Source of the DNA: a virus
IMG/VR virus record: IMGVR_UViG_3300036760_000090
Span: 1-22,919 of that record
Direction: 5' to 3' (one strand)
Length of the DNA: 22,919 bases
This document shows, in pieces, positions 1 to 7,097 of the stretch (position 1 is its first letter; each line of letters begins with the position of its first letter). The position numbers were made by a program, and so were the translations under genes. The notes beneath the pieces were generated by a model that searched no databases, was not told the DNA's origin, and saw nothing but the letters and a program-made list of their open reading frames with translations.

Positions 1-201
1 AAGCACCGGCTCGCTCGTCGGCACCAGCACCGATGCTTGTGCGCGCGTCAGCGACCCCGGCACCAATACGGGCTGGGCTACGCTCGGCGGCTGCTGCGCT
101 CGCAGCGGCCGCAGAAGCACCGGCTCGCTCGTCGGCACCAGCACCGATGCTTGTGCGCGCGTCAGCGACCCCGGCACCAATACGGGCTGGGCTACGCTCG
201 G
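1..201. repeat. 114-bp tandem repeat, about 1.8 copies, cut by window edge
   Basis: Positions 1-87 and 115-201 are identical over 87 bases, separated by a 27-base segment (88-114), giving a period of 114 bases. 114 is divisible by three (38 codons), so copy number can change without breaking a reading frame. The second copy ends about 20 bases before the stop codon of the LamG-like gene. More copies may lie to the left, outside the window. Perfect identity suggests recent duplication, ongoing homogenisation, or an assembly artefact at a contig edge. Confidence 0.9.
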
Positions 202-222
202 ATACTGGAACTGCCGCGTCAA
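1..222 (-). CDS. Partial repeat protein downstream of LamG gene (TTG start)
   Basis: A reading frame on the minus strand is open from a TTG at 222-220, whose last two bases begin the TGA stop of the LamG-like gene, and runs off the left edge (74 codons seen). A GAGGTGG stretch sits about seven bases before the TTG, and similar NTGA coupling is used throughout this operon. The product starts MTRQFQYPSVAQ and then consists of a 38-residue unit rich in Pro, Val, Leu and Ser (PSVAQPVLVPGSL...) repeated almost twice. Third codon positions are mostly G or C. No function is recognised; a repetitive tail-fibre or surface-exposed protein is a guess from position. A plus-strand frame over the same repeat is also open, so the coding strand is not certain. 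Confidence 0.45.
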   Translation of the reverse strand, partial: MTRQFQYPSVAQPVLVPGSLTRAQASVLVPTSEPVLLRPLRAQQPPSVAQPVLVPGSLTRAQASVLVPTSEPVL

Positions 223-1073
223 TAGGGCACCACCTCGATGCGCTCAACCGCACGCGGCGCATACGGCGTCAGCGAGGGCGCGTCCAACAACGGCAGCGCC
301 CCCAGCACCCAGTACCGGCGCATCACCTCCGGCCCCCGGAACATCGCGTAGGGCTCCTCGTAGAGCCAGGCGATGTCGTTGGGGCTCCGCTCCACATTCC
401 AGATGTAGACGTAACGAAGCCCTCCGTTGAGCGGGTTCGTTGAACCGCTGAATTGCCGTCGGGCGAACATCGCATTGGCGGTAGCAGTTGGAATACCGGA
501 AGTGGCCGCCGTGCCTGAAGCCTTTAAATTCCCGTCCACGTAGAGCGCGAGTCGCTTGGTCCCCTTGCGATAGGAACCGGCGATCACGTGGGATTCACCT
601 GCCACCGGGATCACGCTGTCCGAGACGATATCTGCCCCGCCGCCGCCATTGATGTAGAAACGGTTGCCGTTTGGTACCACCCCCACACGAAAGTCCAGCG
701 TGTAGGCGCGCCCCCCCGTGTTGCTGTCTTTGGCCACCAACTGCCCATCCGCAGCAGCAGTCGTCAGACAATAAGAGGTGACGATGGTGATGTCGTTGAC
801 GATCTGCAACGCCACCGGGTTGCCGAGGTCGACGTACTGATCACTCGCCGAAACGAAATCGATCCCGCTGTCGCCATTCGGCACACCGCGCCACTGCGGA
901 GCGTTTGTCAGCGCACCCGGCAGTGATTGCGGATGCGCCGAGTTCAACTGCAACCCCGACCCCTCGTTGAACAACCACGCGCCGACGATCCCTGTCGCCA
1001 GCGGGTGGCCGAAGTCCAGCACGCTGCCAGCTGGCGGCTTCCGCTGAGGCCGGTGGAGCAGTATGTTCGGCAT
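219..1073 (-). CDS. LamG-like lectin-fold virion protein
   Basis: This 284-aa protein looks like a concanavalin A/LamG-type jelly-roll domain. Residues about 22-40 hold the usual first strand (HPLATGIVGAWLFNEGSG), residues about 65-230 the body of the sandwich including the segment ending LALYVDGNLKASG, and the region near 220 has the family's closing motif (YVYIWNVERSPNDIAWLYEE). Such domains in phage tail-tip clusters bind glycans or decorate the virion; the ligand cannot be read from sequence. No signal peptide or membrane helix is seen. The start codon directly follows the TAG of the upstream gene, so translation is probably coupled. The C-terminal 55 residues are Pro/Arg-rich and may be a linker or attachment region. 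Confidence 0.75.
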   Translation of the reverse strand: MPNILLHRPQRKPPAGSVLDFGHPLATGIVGAWLFNEGSGLQLNSAHPQSLPGALTNAPQWRGVPNGDSGIDFVSASDQYVDLGNPVALQIVNDITIVTSYCLTTAAADGQLVAKDSNTGGRAYTLDFRVGVVPNGNRFYINGGGGADIVSDSVIPVAGESHVIAGSYRKGTKRLALYVDGNLKASGTAATSGIPTATANAMFARRQFSGSTNPLNGGLRYVYIWNVERSPNDIAWLYEEPYAMFRGPEVMRRYWVLGALPLLDAPSLTPYAPRAVERIEVVPY

Positions 1074-1376
1074 CTACACCGTCACCGTCTGGCCGATCAG
1101 GCCCGTCAACTGCGTCACAATCGCCGCGCTCAGCGGCGGGTGGAACTGCGCGGAGAGCTTCGCTATCACCTGCGTCCTGAACTGCGCCAGCGTGGTGATC
1201 GTCGCCAGTTCGGCGTCGGTAAATGAGACGACGTAGACGGCGGGCATGTTCGGCCCCGGTGAGCCGCACACGAAGGTCAGGTTGACGGTGACTGGCACAG
1301 CTGGCGTAGCGGTCGGATCTGCGGGGACGATGTCGAAGCCGGTGAACGTCATCACGGCATTGGCTTGCAGGGTCAT
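1074..1376 (-). CDS. Small unrecognised virion-region protein (100 aa)
   Basis: A 100-aa product preceded by a strong ribosome binding site (TAGGAGAT, about six bases before the ATG at 1376). It is Thr/Val/Ala-rich with alternating hydrophobic residues, suggesting a small beta-rich domain (MTFTGFDIVPADPTATP near the start), followed by a helical part (ELATITTLAQFRTQVIAKL, about 56-74). No catalytic motif, signal peptide or membrane segment is visible. It lies between two genes for apparent exposed virion proteins and directly abuts the LamG-like gene, so a tail-tip or adhesin-accessory role is plausible, but I do not recognise the family. Confidence 0.7.
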   Translation of the reverse strand: MTLQANAVMTFTGFDIVPADPTATPAVPVTVNLTFVCGSPGPNMPAVYVVSFTDAELATITTLAQFRTQVIAKLSAQFHPPLSAAIVTQLTGLIGQTVTV

Positions 1377-1386
1377 GACGTATCTC

Positions 1387-2016
1387 CTAGCTGATCAGCA
1401 CCGAATCCATTGTCTGCGCGAACGCCTCGATGGTCACCGCGTCGCCGGTCGTGTCGGCACCGTGGTCGAACGAAAGCTCTACCACCGCGCCGCCTTCCAC
1501 CCAGATCGGGGGGAACACGTCGGCCTTGTTCCGCACGGCGTCGAGGATGTTGTTGTGCGCGAACTTGGTCGGCGCATCGAGGATCAGCGCCGTACCCGCA
1601 GCCAGCGGCACGGCCACGCGGCACCACTCGCTGTTGCCCGAGCCCGCGCTGCCGTCGATGAACACGATGTCGCCCGCCGCATACGTCTGCGCGGCGTTCA
1701 GCGTCAGCGTCGTCACACCTGCGTTGTTGCCCGCCGCCGCGCACACCTGCGACACCGCAGCCGCCGTCTGCGAGACGAGTGATGGCAGGCTGCCGCCGAC
1801 CTGGAGGATCGCGCCGCCGTTGATCGTGCGGCGGATGTTGACGACGACACCGGACGAGAGCGCGGCCGTGCCGCCCCTGCCGATGCGGATGAAGACGTTG
1901 GCGCCCCACTTCCCCCGCAAGTCGAACGTCGAGGTGTTCGCCGTGATCCCGCGGGCCAGCGTCGTGCGCCCCAGCAGGGTGATATTGTCTGTCCAGACCG
2001 GCGTCGCTGATGCCAT
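1387..2016 (-). CDS. Unrecognised beta-rich virion-region protein (209 aa)
   Basis: The 209-aa product begins MASATPVWTDNITLLG and is dominated by Gly, Ala, Thr and Val with regular alternation of polar and hydrophobic residues, typical of beta-structured phage surface proteins. A middle segment (about residues 100-140: NAGVTTLTLNAAQTYAAGD, then VFIDGSAGSGNSEWCRVA) resembles the hinge domains found in virion proteins that carry a ligand-contact strand followed by a Gly-rich loop. No enzyme motif is visible. The gene is four bases after the stop of the zinc-motif gene upstream. Its family is not recognised; a structural or adhesion-related role is inferred only from position and composition. 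Confidence 0.7.
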   Translation of the reverse strand: MASATPVWTDNITLLGRTTLARGITANTSTFDLRGKWGANVFIRIGRGGTAALSSGVVVNIRRTINGGAILQVGGSLPSLVSQTAAAVSQVCAAAGNNAGVTTLTLNAAQTYAAGDIVFIDGSAGSGNSEWCRVAVPLAAGTALILDAPTKFAHNNILDAVRNKADVFPPIWVEGGAVVELSFDHGADTTGDAVTIEAFAQTMDSVLIS

Positions 2017-2019
2017 GCG

Positions 2020-2241
2020 CTAACCCTGTCTCTCTACCGACTCCAGCCACTCCTCGAACGGCCGGCACTCCGCCACGCATGGCTCCGCCCCGCACAGCAC
2101 GCCCATGCAGTTGCGGCAGAACCCGCGCACCCGGCAGCTGCCGGGCACGCGCGTCCAGTGATTGCCGCAGTGCATACACTGCATCGTCTCGGCTACCTGT
2201 ACGCCGTCGATGATGACCGCTCCGCCGATCTTGTCAGCCAT
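2020..2241 (-). CDS. Small Cys-rich, probably zinc-binding phage protein
   Basis: A 73-aa protein with eight Cys and two His. A CMHCGNHW motif (about residues 22-29) is followed by C36, CRNC (42-45), and CGAEPC with a further Cys (50-59), compatible with one or two zinc ribbons or knuckles. The N-terminus (KIGGAVIIDGVQVAET) looks like a small beta hairpin. Similar short Cys-rich proteins occur in the tail-fibre region of other phages; their job is not known to me. A strong ribosome binding site (TAGGAGAGGA) precedes the ATG. RNA or protein binding is possible, but nothing in the sequence decides. Confidence 0.75.
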   Translation of the reverse strand: MADKIGGAVIIDGVQVAETMQCMHCGNHWTRVPGSCRVRGFCRNCMGVLCGAEPCVAECRPFEEWLESVERQG

Positions 2242-2253
2242 GTGCGTCCTCTC

Positions 2254-2718
2254 CTACTCGACCCAGAGCACCGTCGCGATGTACTGCTGCGCCGCGACCG
2301 CCGCCGTGACCGAGGTCAGGCAGAGACCGTTCGCCGCCGTCGCCGGGATGACAAACTCCGAGTCCGGCGCCGCCACCCACCGGAAGTTGGCACGGCCGTT
2401 CATTGCGACCTGGTAGAGGTCGCTGGCCGCCGTGATCGTCGGCGCCGTGCCACCGGGCGAGCTGTACAGCGACAGCGACGCCGGGTCGCCGGGGTCGAGC
2501 GCGCGCGGCGTCACCGCCGCCGGCGTGCCGAAGTTGGCCGTGGTGCGCTGCCAGCTGAACCGCGCCGCCGTGTCCGCCGGCGTGGCGTCGCTGCCCAAGT
2601 CGAACTCGTAGATCTTCGTGCGGATGGTCGCCGCACCGACGATGTTGAGCATCGGCGCCGTCGCGCTCGCCGTGTTCGTGAATGCGCTGGAGCCCGAGTA
2701 CCTGCGTCCCTGGGACAT
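2254..2718 (-). CDS. Unrecognised virion-region protein (154 aa)
   Basis: A 154-aa product (MSQGRRYSGSSAFTNTASA...) with a good ribosome binding site (GAGAGGAACGG) before the ATG at 2718. It contains a beta-rich core (TIRTKIYEFDLGSD, about 32-45; ARFSWQRTTANFGTP, about 52-66) and an Ala/Thr-rich C-terminus ending ATVLWVE. The segment TPRALDPGDPASLSLYS suggests a compact structural domain, and the general look is like small phage proteins that coat the tail tip or capsid. No catalytic residues, signal peptide or transmembrane helix are visible. It lies between the tail-tip protein cluster and the Cys-rich small gene. Family unknown. Confidence 0.7.
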   Translation of the reverse strand: MSQGRRYSGSSAFTNTASATAPMLNIVGAATIRTKIYEFDLGSDATPADTAARFSWQRTTANFGTPAAVTPRALDPGDPASLSLYSSPGGTAPTITAASDLYQVAMNGRANFRWVAAPDSEFVIPATAANGLCLTSVTAAVAAQQYIATVLWVE

Positions 2719-2786
2719 ATTCCGTTCCTCTCTCTGCTATCGTGCCGCCTTCGTTGGCTCGTCTCGCATCACATAGGCTCCCCCTC

Positions 2787-2879
2787 CTACTGCCGCGTCG
2801 CGCGGCTGATCCGCTCGCTGATGTCGCGCAGCTCGCGCAACAGGTCACCCGTGGGGCTCGCGCGCACCGACGCCCTCAT
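2787..2879 (-). CDS. Very small coupled ORF (30 aa)
   Basis: The ATG at 2879 overlaps the TGA of the upstream gene as ATGA, the coupling pattern used across this operon. The product is 30 residues (MRASVRASPTGDLLRELRDI and ten more), with a basic start and an amphipathic helix of LLRELRDISERISR type. It may be a genuine short helical peptide or a fortuitous frame. The following 68 bases (2719-2786) hold only the ribosome binding site of the next gene. Function unknown. Confidence 0.4.
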   Translation of the reverse strand: MRASVRASPTGDLLRELRDISERISRATRQ

Positions 2880-3241
2880 ATCGGCACCACCATCCACCCA
2901 AAAAACGCGCCGGAGGCTCCGGGGTTCGCGCAGTTGATCGTGAACTGGGTGCTTGTGATCGTGCTCACCCAGGGCGCGCCGATCGCGTTCGTCGGGCTGT
3001 TGCCGAGGGTGATGTGGATCTGCTGCAGCGTCGGCGTCGCACCCAGCCCGTGCGTCACTACGACCGATGTCGTACCCGTGCCGACCGTAGCCTGACCGGA
3101 TCGCGTGAGTTGCCCTACGGCCGAGCCGAACGCGAAGTTGAACTTTCCGCCTTGGAAGAACTTCCGCAGCTGCGCGTCGATCGAGCGCACCCACTCGGCC
3201 ACGTCGTTCTGCTGGTGCGGTGCGGGTCGAAACATGCTCAT
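2876..3241 (-). CDS. Small tail-tip or fibre protein
   Basis: The start was placed at the ATG at 3241, which overlaps the TGA of the giant hub/propeller gene as ATGA; an ATG 18 bases upstream and one six bases downstream are also possible. The product is about 121 residues. An N-terminal helix (NDVAEWVRSIDAQLRKFF) is followed by a beta-rich C-terminal domain with the segment VVVTHGLGATPTLQQIHITL, seen in small phage fibre-tip or receptor-binding domains, and an end rich in Gly, Phe and Trp (GAFFGWMVVPI). This fits a short trimeric tip protein with a helical stalk. Receptor binding is inferred from position and composition only. Confidence 0.65.
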   Translation of the reverse strand: MSMFRPAPHQQNDVAEWVRSIDAQLRKFFQGGKFNFAFGSAVGQLTRSGQATVGTGTTSVVVTHGLGATPTLQQIHITLGNSPTNAIGAPWVSTITSTQFTINCANPGASGAFFGWMVVPI

Positions 3242-6200
3242 CGCGGCATCGCCAGACACCAGCCATTGAGGCTGGCACCCGTCACGTAATCGCCCGTGAC
3301 GTCAGAGGTTACGGCCGCGCCGCTGATCATCCCGGCAATCTTGCCGATCTTCTCTGTGGCCCCCAGCTTCGCAACGTAAGCCGTGTCGGTCGCCGGGTCG
3401 TAGGTGATAGCACCTCCTTGATAGTTCAGCACCGCGTCTGAGCCATCGATCACCCGCGTCCAGTTGAGGCCGTTGTCGATCGTCTTGTAGATGCAGACCT
3501 TACTGGTCTGGTCCGCAAGGATCAGCCCGCCGTTGAATCCTGTCGATTGCCACCACCACAACTCGCGCCCGCTGCCGGCGGCAATCGCCGGAGAGAACGA
3601 TGGGGTTGTCCATGCTGCTCCATGCCCGTCATCGTCGGTGTATTCCAAGGTCCAAGTGGACGTCGCCTTGAGATAGAAGAGCCGCCCACTCGCTCCATAA
3701 CGGCATGTGTCCGCCACCACGCCGTTCGATCGGCTCGGGCCGTTGGACGTGTTGACGGTCCAGTTCGCGCCACCATCCACCGTGTAGATCGAATCGGGCT
3801 CCGCCCCTGCCCCACCGCAAATCGCCGTGATCTTCGTCGGGTCTTGTTGGTGCGCAGCGATGGTATAGCCGCGTGTGTTGAAGTTCGTCGACCAGCCGGG
3901 GTCGGTATAGGCCGTAGTCCACGAGGTGTATGGTGCAACGCACTTCTTGATGAGGAGTGGAGTGAAGGCGTTTTGGCCGCTCGCCGACCCAGTGGGGTCG
4001 GAGTAGACCGCCCAGATCGTCCCGTCGGGGCCCACATCGATGTCGCACACGCCGGAGTCCAACCCTCCGGATGTCGTCTTCGCCAGCGTCTTCGTGAACG
4101 TGATCCCGTCCGCCGAGTGATACGCCTCGCCCGCATTGCCGCGATTCACGACGAAGAACCAGTGAGAGCCGACGTGCAGCAACTTGCCGGCGGACAGTGA
4201 TGACGAGACTTTCTGCGTCGACCAGTGCCCCGCGGTGTACGTGTCGATGCGCGCGTTGGCATTGATGATCGCAAGCTGCCCGGAGCCCGCGACGCTCGCG
4301 CCGGGCGCGCCGATGCTCAGCATCTTCGCCTTCGCGCCGGCCACCCACGCCGGGAAGCCCGTCGCCGGGTAGACGGCGTTGAGCGTCAGCAGCCCGTCGG
4401 TGCTCTTCGACACGAGCCCCGTGCCTGTACTGTCCTCACTGGCCGTCATGTAGACGCCCTGGAAGACCGGCAGCCCGGTCAGCACGTCGGAGAGGAAGAT
4501 CGCGTCATTGAATGCGAATCCGACCGGCAGCACGTTGGCGGTCTTCGACCAGGCGCTGCCATCGGTGCTGCTCCAGACGTCGCGGTCATTGAACATGGCG
4601 TGGAACGTGGTCCCGGCGACCGCCGCATCGCCGACGACGCAGCGCCCCGTCTTCAGTCCCGCCGTCAACCCCGTCGCTCGCGTGAAGGCCTTTGTGGCGC
4701 CGGGCGGCGAGGTCGTCGAGTAGATCGCGACCAGCGAGCCGCCGCCGCCGCTGGCCCATTCGAGGATCATCACCTCAACGCCATTGCCCGGCGCGGTGTA
4801 GTCAACGATCCGCATCGTGGCGTCCGCCGGCGTCGCGGTGTCCGTGGCAATGTCGCCGGTGAGCGCCACCTGCACCCAGCCATGCGAGCCCACCACCGGA
4901 TCGAAGGCGATCAGCGGGTGCCCGGCGCCGTCGCCGCCGCCAACATATACCCCGCCCGCCGCGGGCAGTCCGATCGCCCGCCGGCCGCCGATGGCGCCGG
5001 CGAGGCTTAGCCTCGTGCGCAGCGCGTCATACACGACCCACGTGATCCCGGCATCGACCGAGATGTACAGTCGCATGTCGGCCGTGAGTCCCCACGTCAC
5101 GTTGCCGTTACGCCAGTCCCAAGCCAGGTAGTTAAACGCCGACCCCACAGCCGCGAGCACCGACGCCCAGGTCTTGCCCGAATCCGTCGAGCGCTCGATG
5201 TGGCCGTCCGCAAAGCCCTTGATGACGTGCCCGAAGTTCACGCCATCGGCGGGCCGCATCGCGATGCAGTTAACCGTCCCCGCCGCGGTCGTGTTCCACG
5301 TCTGCCCGCCATCCGGCGAGACGGCGGAATTCGTGCCGGCTGCAAGACCAACCGCCGGAAGCTTCACCGCCGTCGACGCGGCCGTCAGCGCCACCGCCTT
5401 GGTCACGGCGCCGGTGAGGCCGCTGTTGTCCGTCACCGTGACCGTGACGTTTACGGTCGTCATTGCCGTGATGTCGTAGCGCACCGTGGGGTGCGATGTG
5501 GTGATCGTGGCGATCTCCGGCGTGCTCACCTGGTCGTCTGACCATGCGTACGAAGCGATCGTGCCGTCAGGATCGAACGAAATCGATGCGTCGAAGCTGA
5601 CGATCGCCCACAGCCGATCCCCAATCGGCTCGATCTCCACCGAGTAGGTGAAGTCGGCAATCGGGTTGATGTTCACCGTGCCGCCGAACTCATCGCCGCC
5701 GCGCTGGTCGAGGTAGCTCCAACAGCCGGACTTGCCGATCTCCCAGCGGTGGCCGAACAGGAAGTACCGGCCGTTCACCGCGAGATAGTCGATGTCGATC
5801 TGCCCCGTCTGACCGATCTCCAGCAGCGGGTTCAGCGGCACGCGCATCTCGCCCGTCGTGTCCATGATGCGGGCGAACGCCTGCGTGGTGTTGCTGTATG
5901 TGTAGTTCGCCACCGGCGCCGGCTGGAATTTCGTCACCTGCACCAGCACCAGCCCGCTCTTGAGCTGCTGCACATGGCAGCCCATGATCATCAGCTTCGC
6001 GAGCTTCTGCGCGCCCGGCATCCGCTCGAGGATCGCGCCGCTCGACGCCAGCGTGTATGCCGGCACGCCCGCAGTGTTGTATGCGGCGATACCGGCGGCC
6101 GTCAGCACGGCGCCGATCGCCGTCTTGATCGTCTGCCCGCTGAAGTCCTGCGCGGGGATCCGGTAGCTTCTGAACGCCCCGTAGAGGTCGCCAACGCAGT

Positions 6201-6720
6201 GGATCGTCGCGCTCAATAGTTTCCCGGCAGGTCGGCGTGGAATGCGCGCCTGGAGCGTCAGCAACCGCGCCGCCTCGGCACCGGCGGTCGCGGTATCCCA
6301 GACGAGATGATTGTCCTGGGCGAAGTCGATGTATTGCCCTGAGGGGATCGGTGGCCACACCGATGGCCCGCCGATCAGGCTCGCCGTCGCGGCGATCTGC
6401 GCGCCCGTCGCATCCGTCGCCCCGCGGTAGAAGCATTGCGAGCGGAAGAACTCCGGGTCCTCGCCAGGCAACGACAACACGCCGCCGGTGAATAGCCGCG
6501 CCTGCTCGCCGCTGTAGCCAAAATCGATCGTCACCGGCATCCCGCGCCGGATGAACGCCGGCAGCGTCGTGAACTCTATGTCGACTGTCGGCACGGGCGA
6601 ATCGAAACTCATCGCGCCCGAGCGCATCGAAACGATGTTGCCCACCTGGCGGACGCCGTTGATGAAGACGTCGAACGTCGGGACCTGCGAGGTTTCGTAG
6701 ACGCGCGTCGCGAGGGTCAT
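3238..6720 (-). CDS. Giant tail-tip protein: hub-like N-terminus, PKD domain, Asp-box propeller
   Basis: This 1160-aa protein has three parts. Residues 1-340 resemble a baseplate hub/tail-tip domain (early beta-rich segment TFDVFINGVRQVGNI, later KSGLVLVQVTKF and YFLFGHRWEIG). Residues about 352-447 form a PKD/Ig-like domain with the hallmark FDASISFDPDGTIASYAW. Residues about 455-1160 carry repeated Asp-box motifs of sialidase/BNR propellers: SPDGGQTW (468), STDSGKTW (511), SVDAGITW (554), SSTDGSAW (717), TVDGGANW (980), TIDNGLNW (1090), plus degenerate ones near 868 and 1028. The propeller probably binds or cleaves a surface glycan; I see no clear sialidase FRIP motif or catalytic triad, so binding is safer than enzymatic activity. 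The ATG overlaps the upstream gene as ATGA. Confidence 0.8.
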   Translation of the reverse strand: MTLATRVYETSQVPTFDVFINGVRQVGNIVSMRSGAMSFDSPVPTVDIEFTTLPAFIRRGMPVTIDFGYSGEQARLFTGGVLSLPGEDPEFFRSQCFYRGATDATGAQIAATASLIGGPSVWPPIPSGQYIDFAQDNHLVWDTATAGAEAARLLTLQARIPRRPAGKLLSATIHCVGDLYGAFRSYRIPAQDFSGQTIKTAIGAVLTAAGIAAYNTAGVPAYTLASSGAILERMPGAQKLAKLMIMGCHVQQLKSGLVLVQVTKFQPAPVANYTYSNTTQAFARIMDTTGEMRVPLNPLLEIGQTGQIDIDYLAVNGRYFLFGHRWEIGKSGCWSYLDQRGGDEFGGTVNINPIADFTYSVEIEPIGDRLWAIVSFDASISFDPDGTIASYAWSDDQVSTPEIATITTSHPTVRYDITAMTTVNVTVTVTDNSGLTGAVTKAVALTAASTAVKLPAVGLAAGTNSAVSPDGGQTWNTTAAGTVNCIAMRPADGVNFGHVIKGFADGHIERSTDSGKTWASVLAAVGSAFNYLAWDWRNGNVTWGLTADMRLYISVDAGITWVVYDALRTRLSLAGAIGGRRAIGLPAAGGVYVGGGDGAGHPLIAFDPVVGSHGWVQVALTGDIATDTATPADATMRIVDYTAPGNGVEVMILEWASGGGGSLVAIYSTTSPPGATKAFTRATGLTAGLKTGRCVVGDAAVAGTTFHAMFNDRDVWSSTDGSAWSKTANVLPVGFAFNDAIFLSDVLTGLPVFQGVYMTASEDSTGTGLVSKSTDGLLTLNAVYPATGFPAWVAGAKAKMLSIGAPGASVAGSGQLAIINANARIDTYTAGHWSTQKVSSSLSAGKLLHVGSHWFFVVNRGNAGEAYHSADGITFTKTLAKTTSGGLDSGVCDIDVGPDGTIWAVYSDPTGSASGQNAFTPLLIKKCVAPYTSWTTAYTDPGWSTNFNTRGYTIAAHQQDPTKITAICGGAGAEPDSIYTVDGGANWTVNTSNGPSRSNGVVADTCRYGASGRLFYLKATSTWTLEYTDDDGHGAAWTTPSFSPAIAAGSGRELWWWQSTGFNGGLILADQTSKVCIYKTIDNGLNWTRVIDGSDAVLNYQGGAITYDPATDTAYVAKLGATEKIGKIAGMISGAAVTSDVTGDYVTGASLNGWCLAMPR

Positions 6721-7097
6721 CGGCCCAATAGCTCCATCGTGTACCAGAAGCGCTCATCCGTGCCCGCCACCGCAGACGGGTTCTGCGAGGTCCAGCGCAC
6801 GAAGCGCGACCGCGTCTGCAGCCAACTCCTGCCCGTCGTGTCGAATGGTGTCTTGATCGTGAACGTCGTCCGGTTCAGCGCGAGGATCGCCGTCTTCGTC
6901 GCCGCGCTGCCCCAGCCGCTCAGCGTCGCCTGGATCGACGGCGCGCTCACGAGCTGCGCAACGGTCGACGCGGTGCCCGTTGCGCCCACGGGCGTTTCCT
7001 TCGCGTAGTTGTCCTCCTGCGCTTCCGGTATCACGCTGTCTGCCAGCGGCGCATCGGCGTCGGGCACCGTGTAGCTTCCGAAGATCCAGCTAGCCAC
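6717..7097 (-). CDS. Small tail protein after tape measure (GTG start)
   Basis: The 126-aa product starts at a GTG at 7097 that overlaps the last bases of the tape-measure gene and has a GGGGGCG stretch upstream. The sequence (VASWIFGSYTVPDADAPLAD...) contains a central segment STVAQLVSAPSIQATLSGWG and ends in an aromatic beta-rich tail (FVRWTSQNPSAV, then ERFWYTMELLG). Its place between tape measure and the hub-like protein is where distal-tail proteins sit in siphophages, but it is shorter than usual for that family, so a partial Dit-like or adaptor role is only a suggestion. Its stop overlaps the start of the hub gene as ATGA. Confidence 0.7.
   Translation of the reverse strand: MASWIFGSYTVPDADAPLADSVIPEAQEDNYAKETPVGATGTASTVAQLVSAPSIQATLSGWGSAATKTAILALNRTTFTIKTPFDTTGRSWLQTRSRFVRWTSQNPSAVAGTDERFWYTMELLGR

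Noticed and set aside
2-430. Plus-strand frame reading Thr/Gly/Cys-rich repeats (STGSLVGTSTDAC...) from the left edge
   Set aside because: It has high GC at third positions and looks protein-like over the repeat, but it continues without a stop deep into the antisense of LamG and shows no start. Kept as an alternative to the minus-strand repeat gene, not listed.
33-443. Plus-strand ORF across the repeats into the LamG gene
   Set aside because: It runs antisense to the well-supported LamG gene, is low-complexity Ala/Pro/Arg and has no ribosome binding site.
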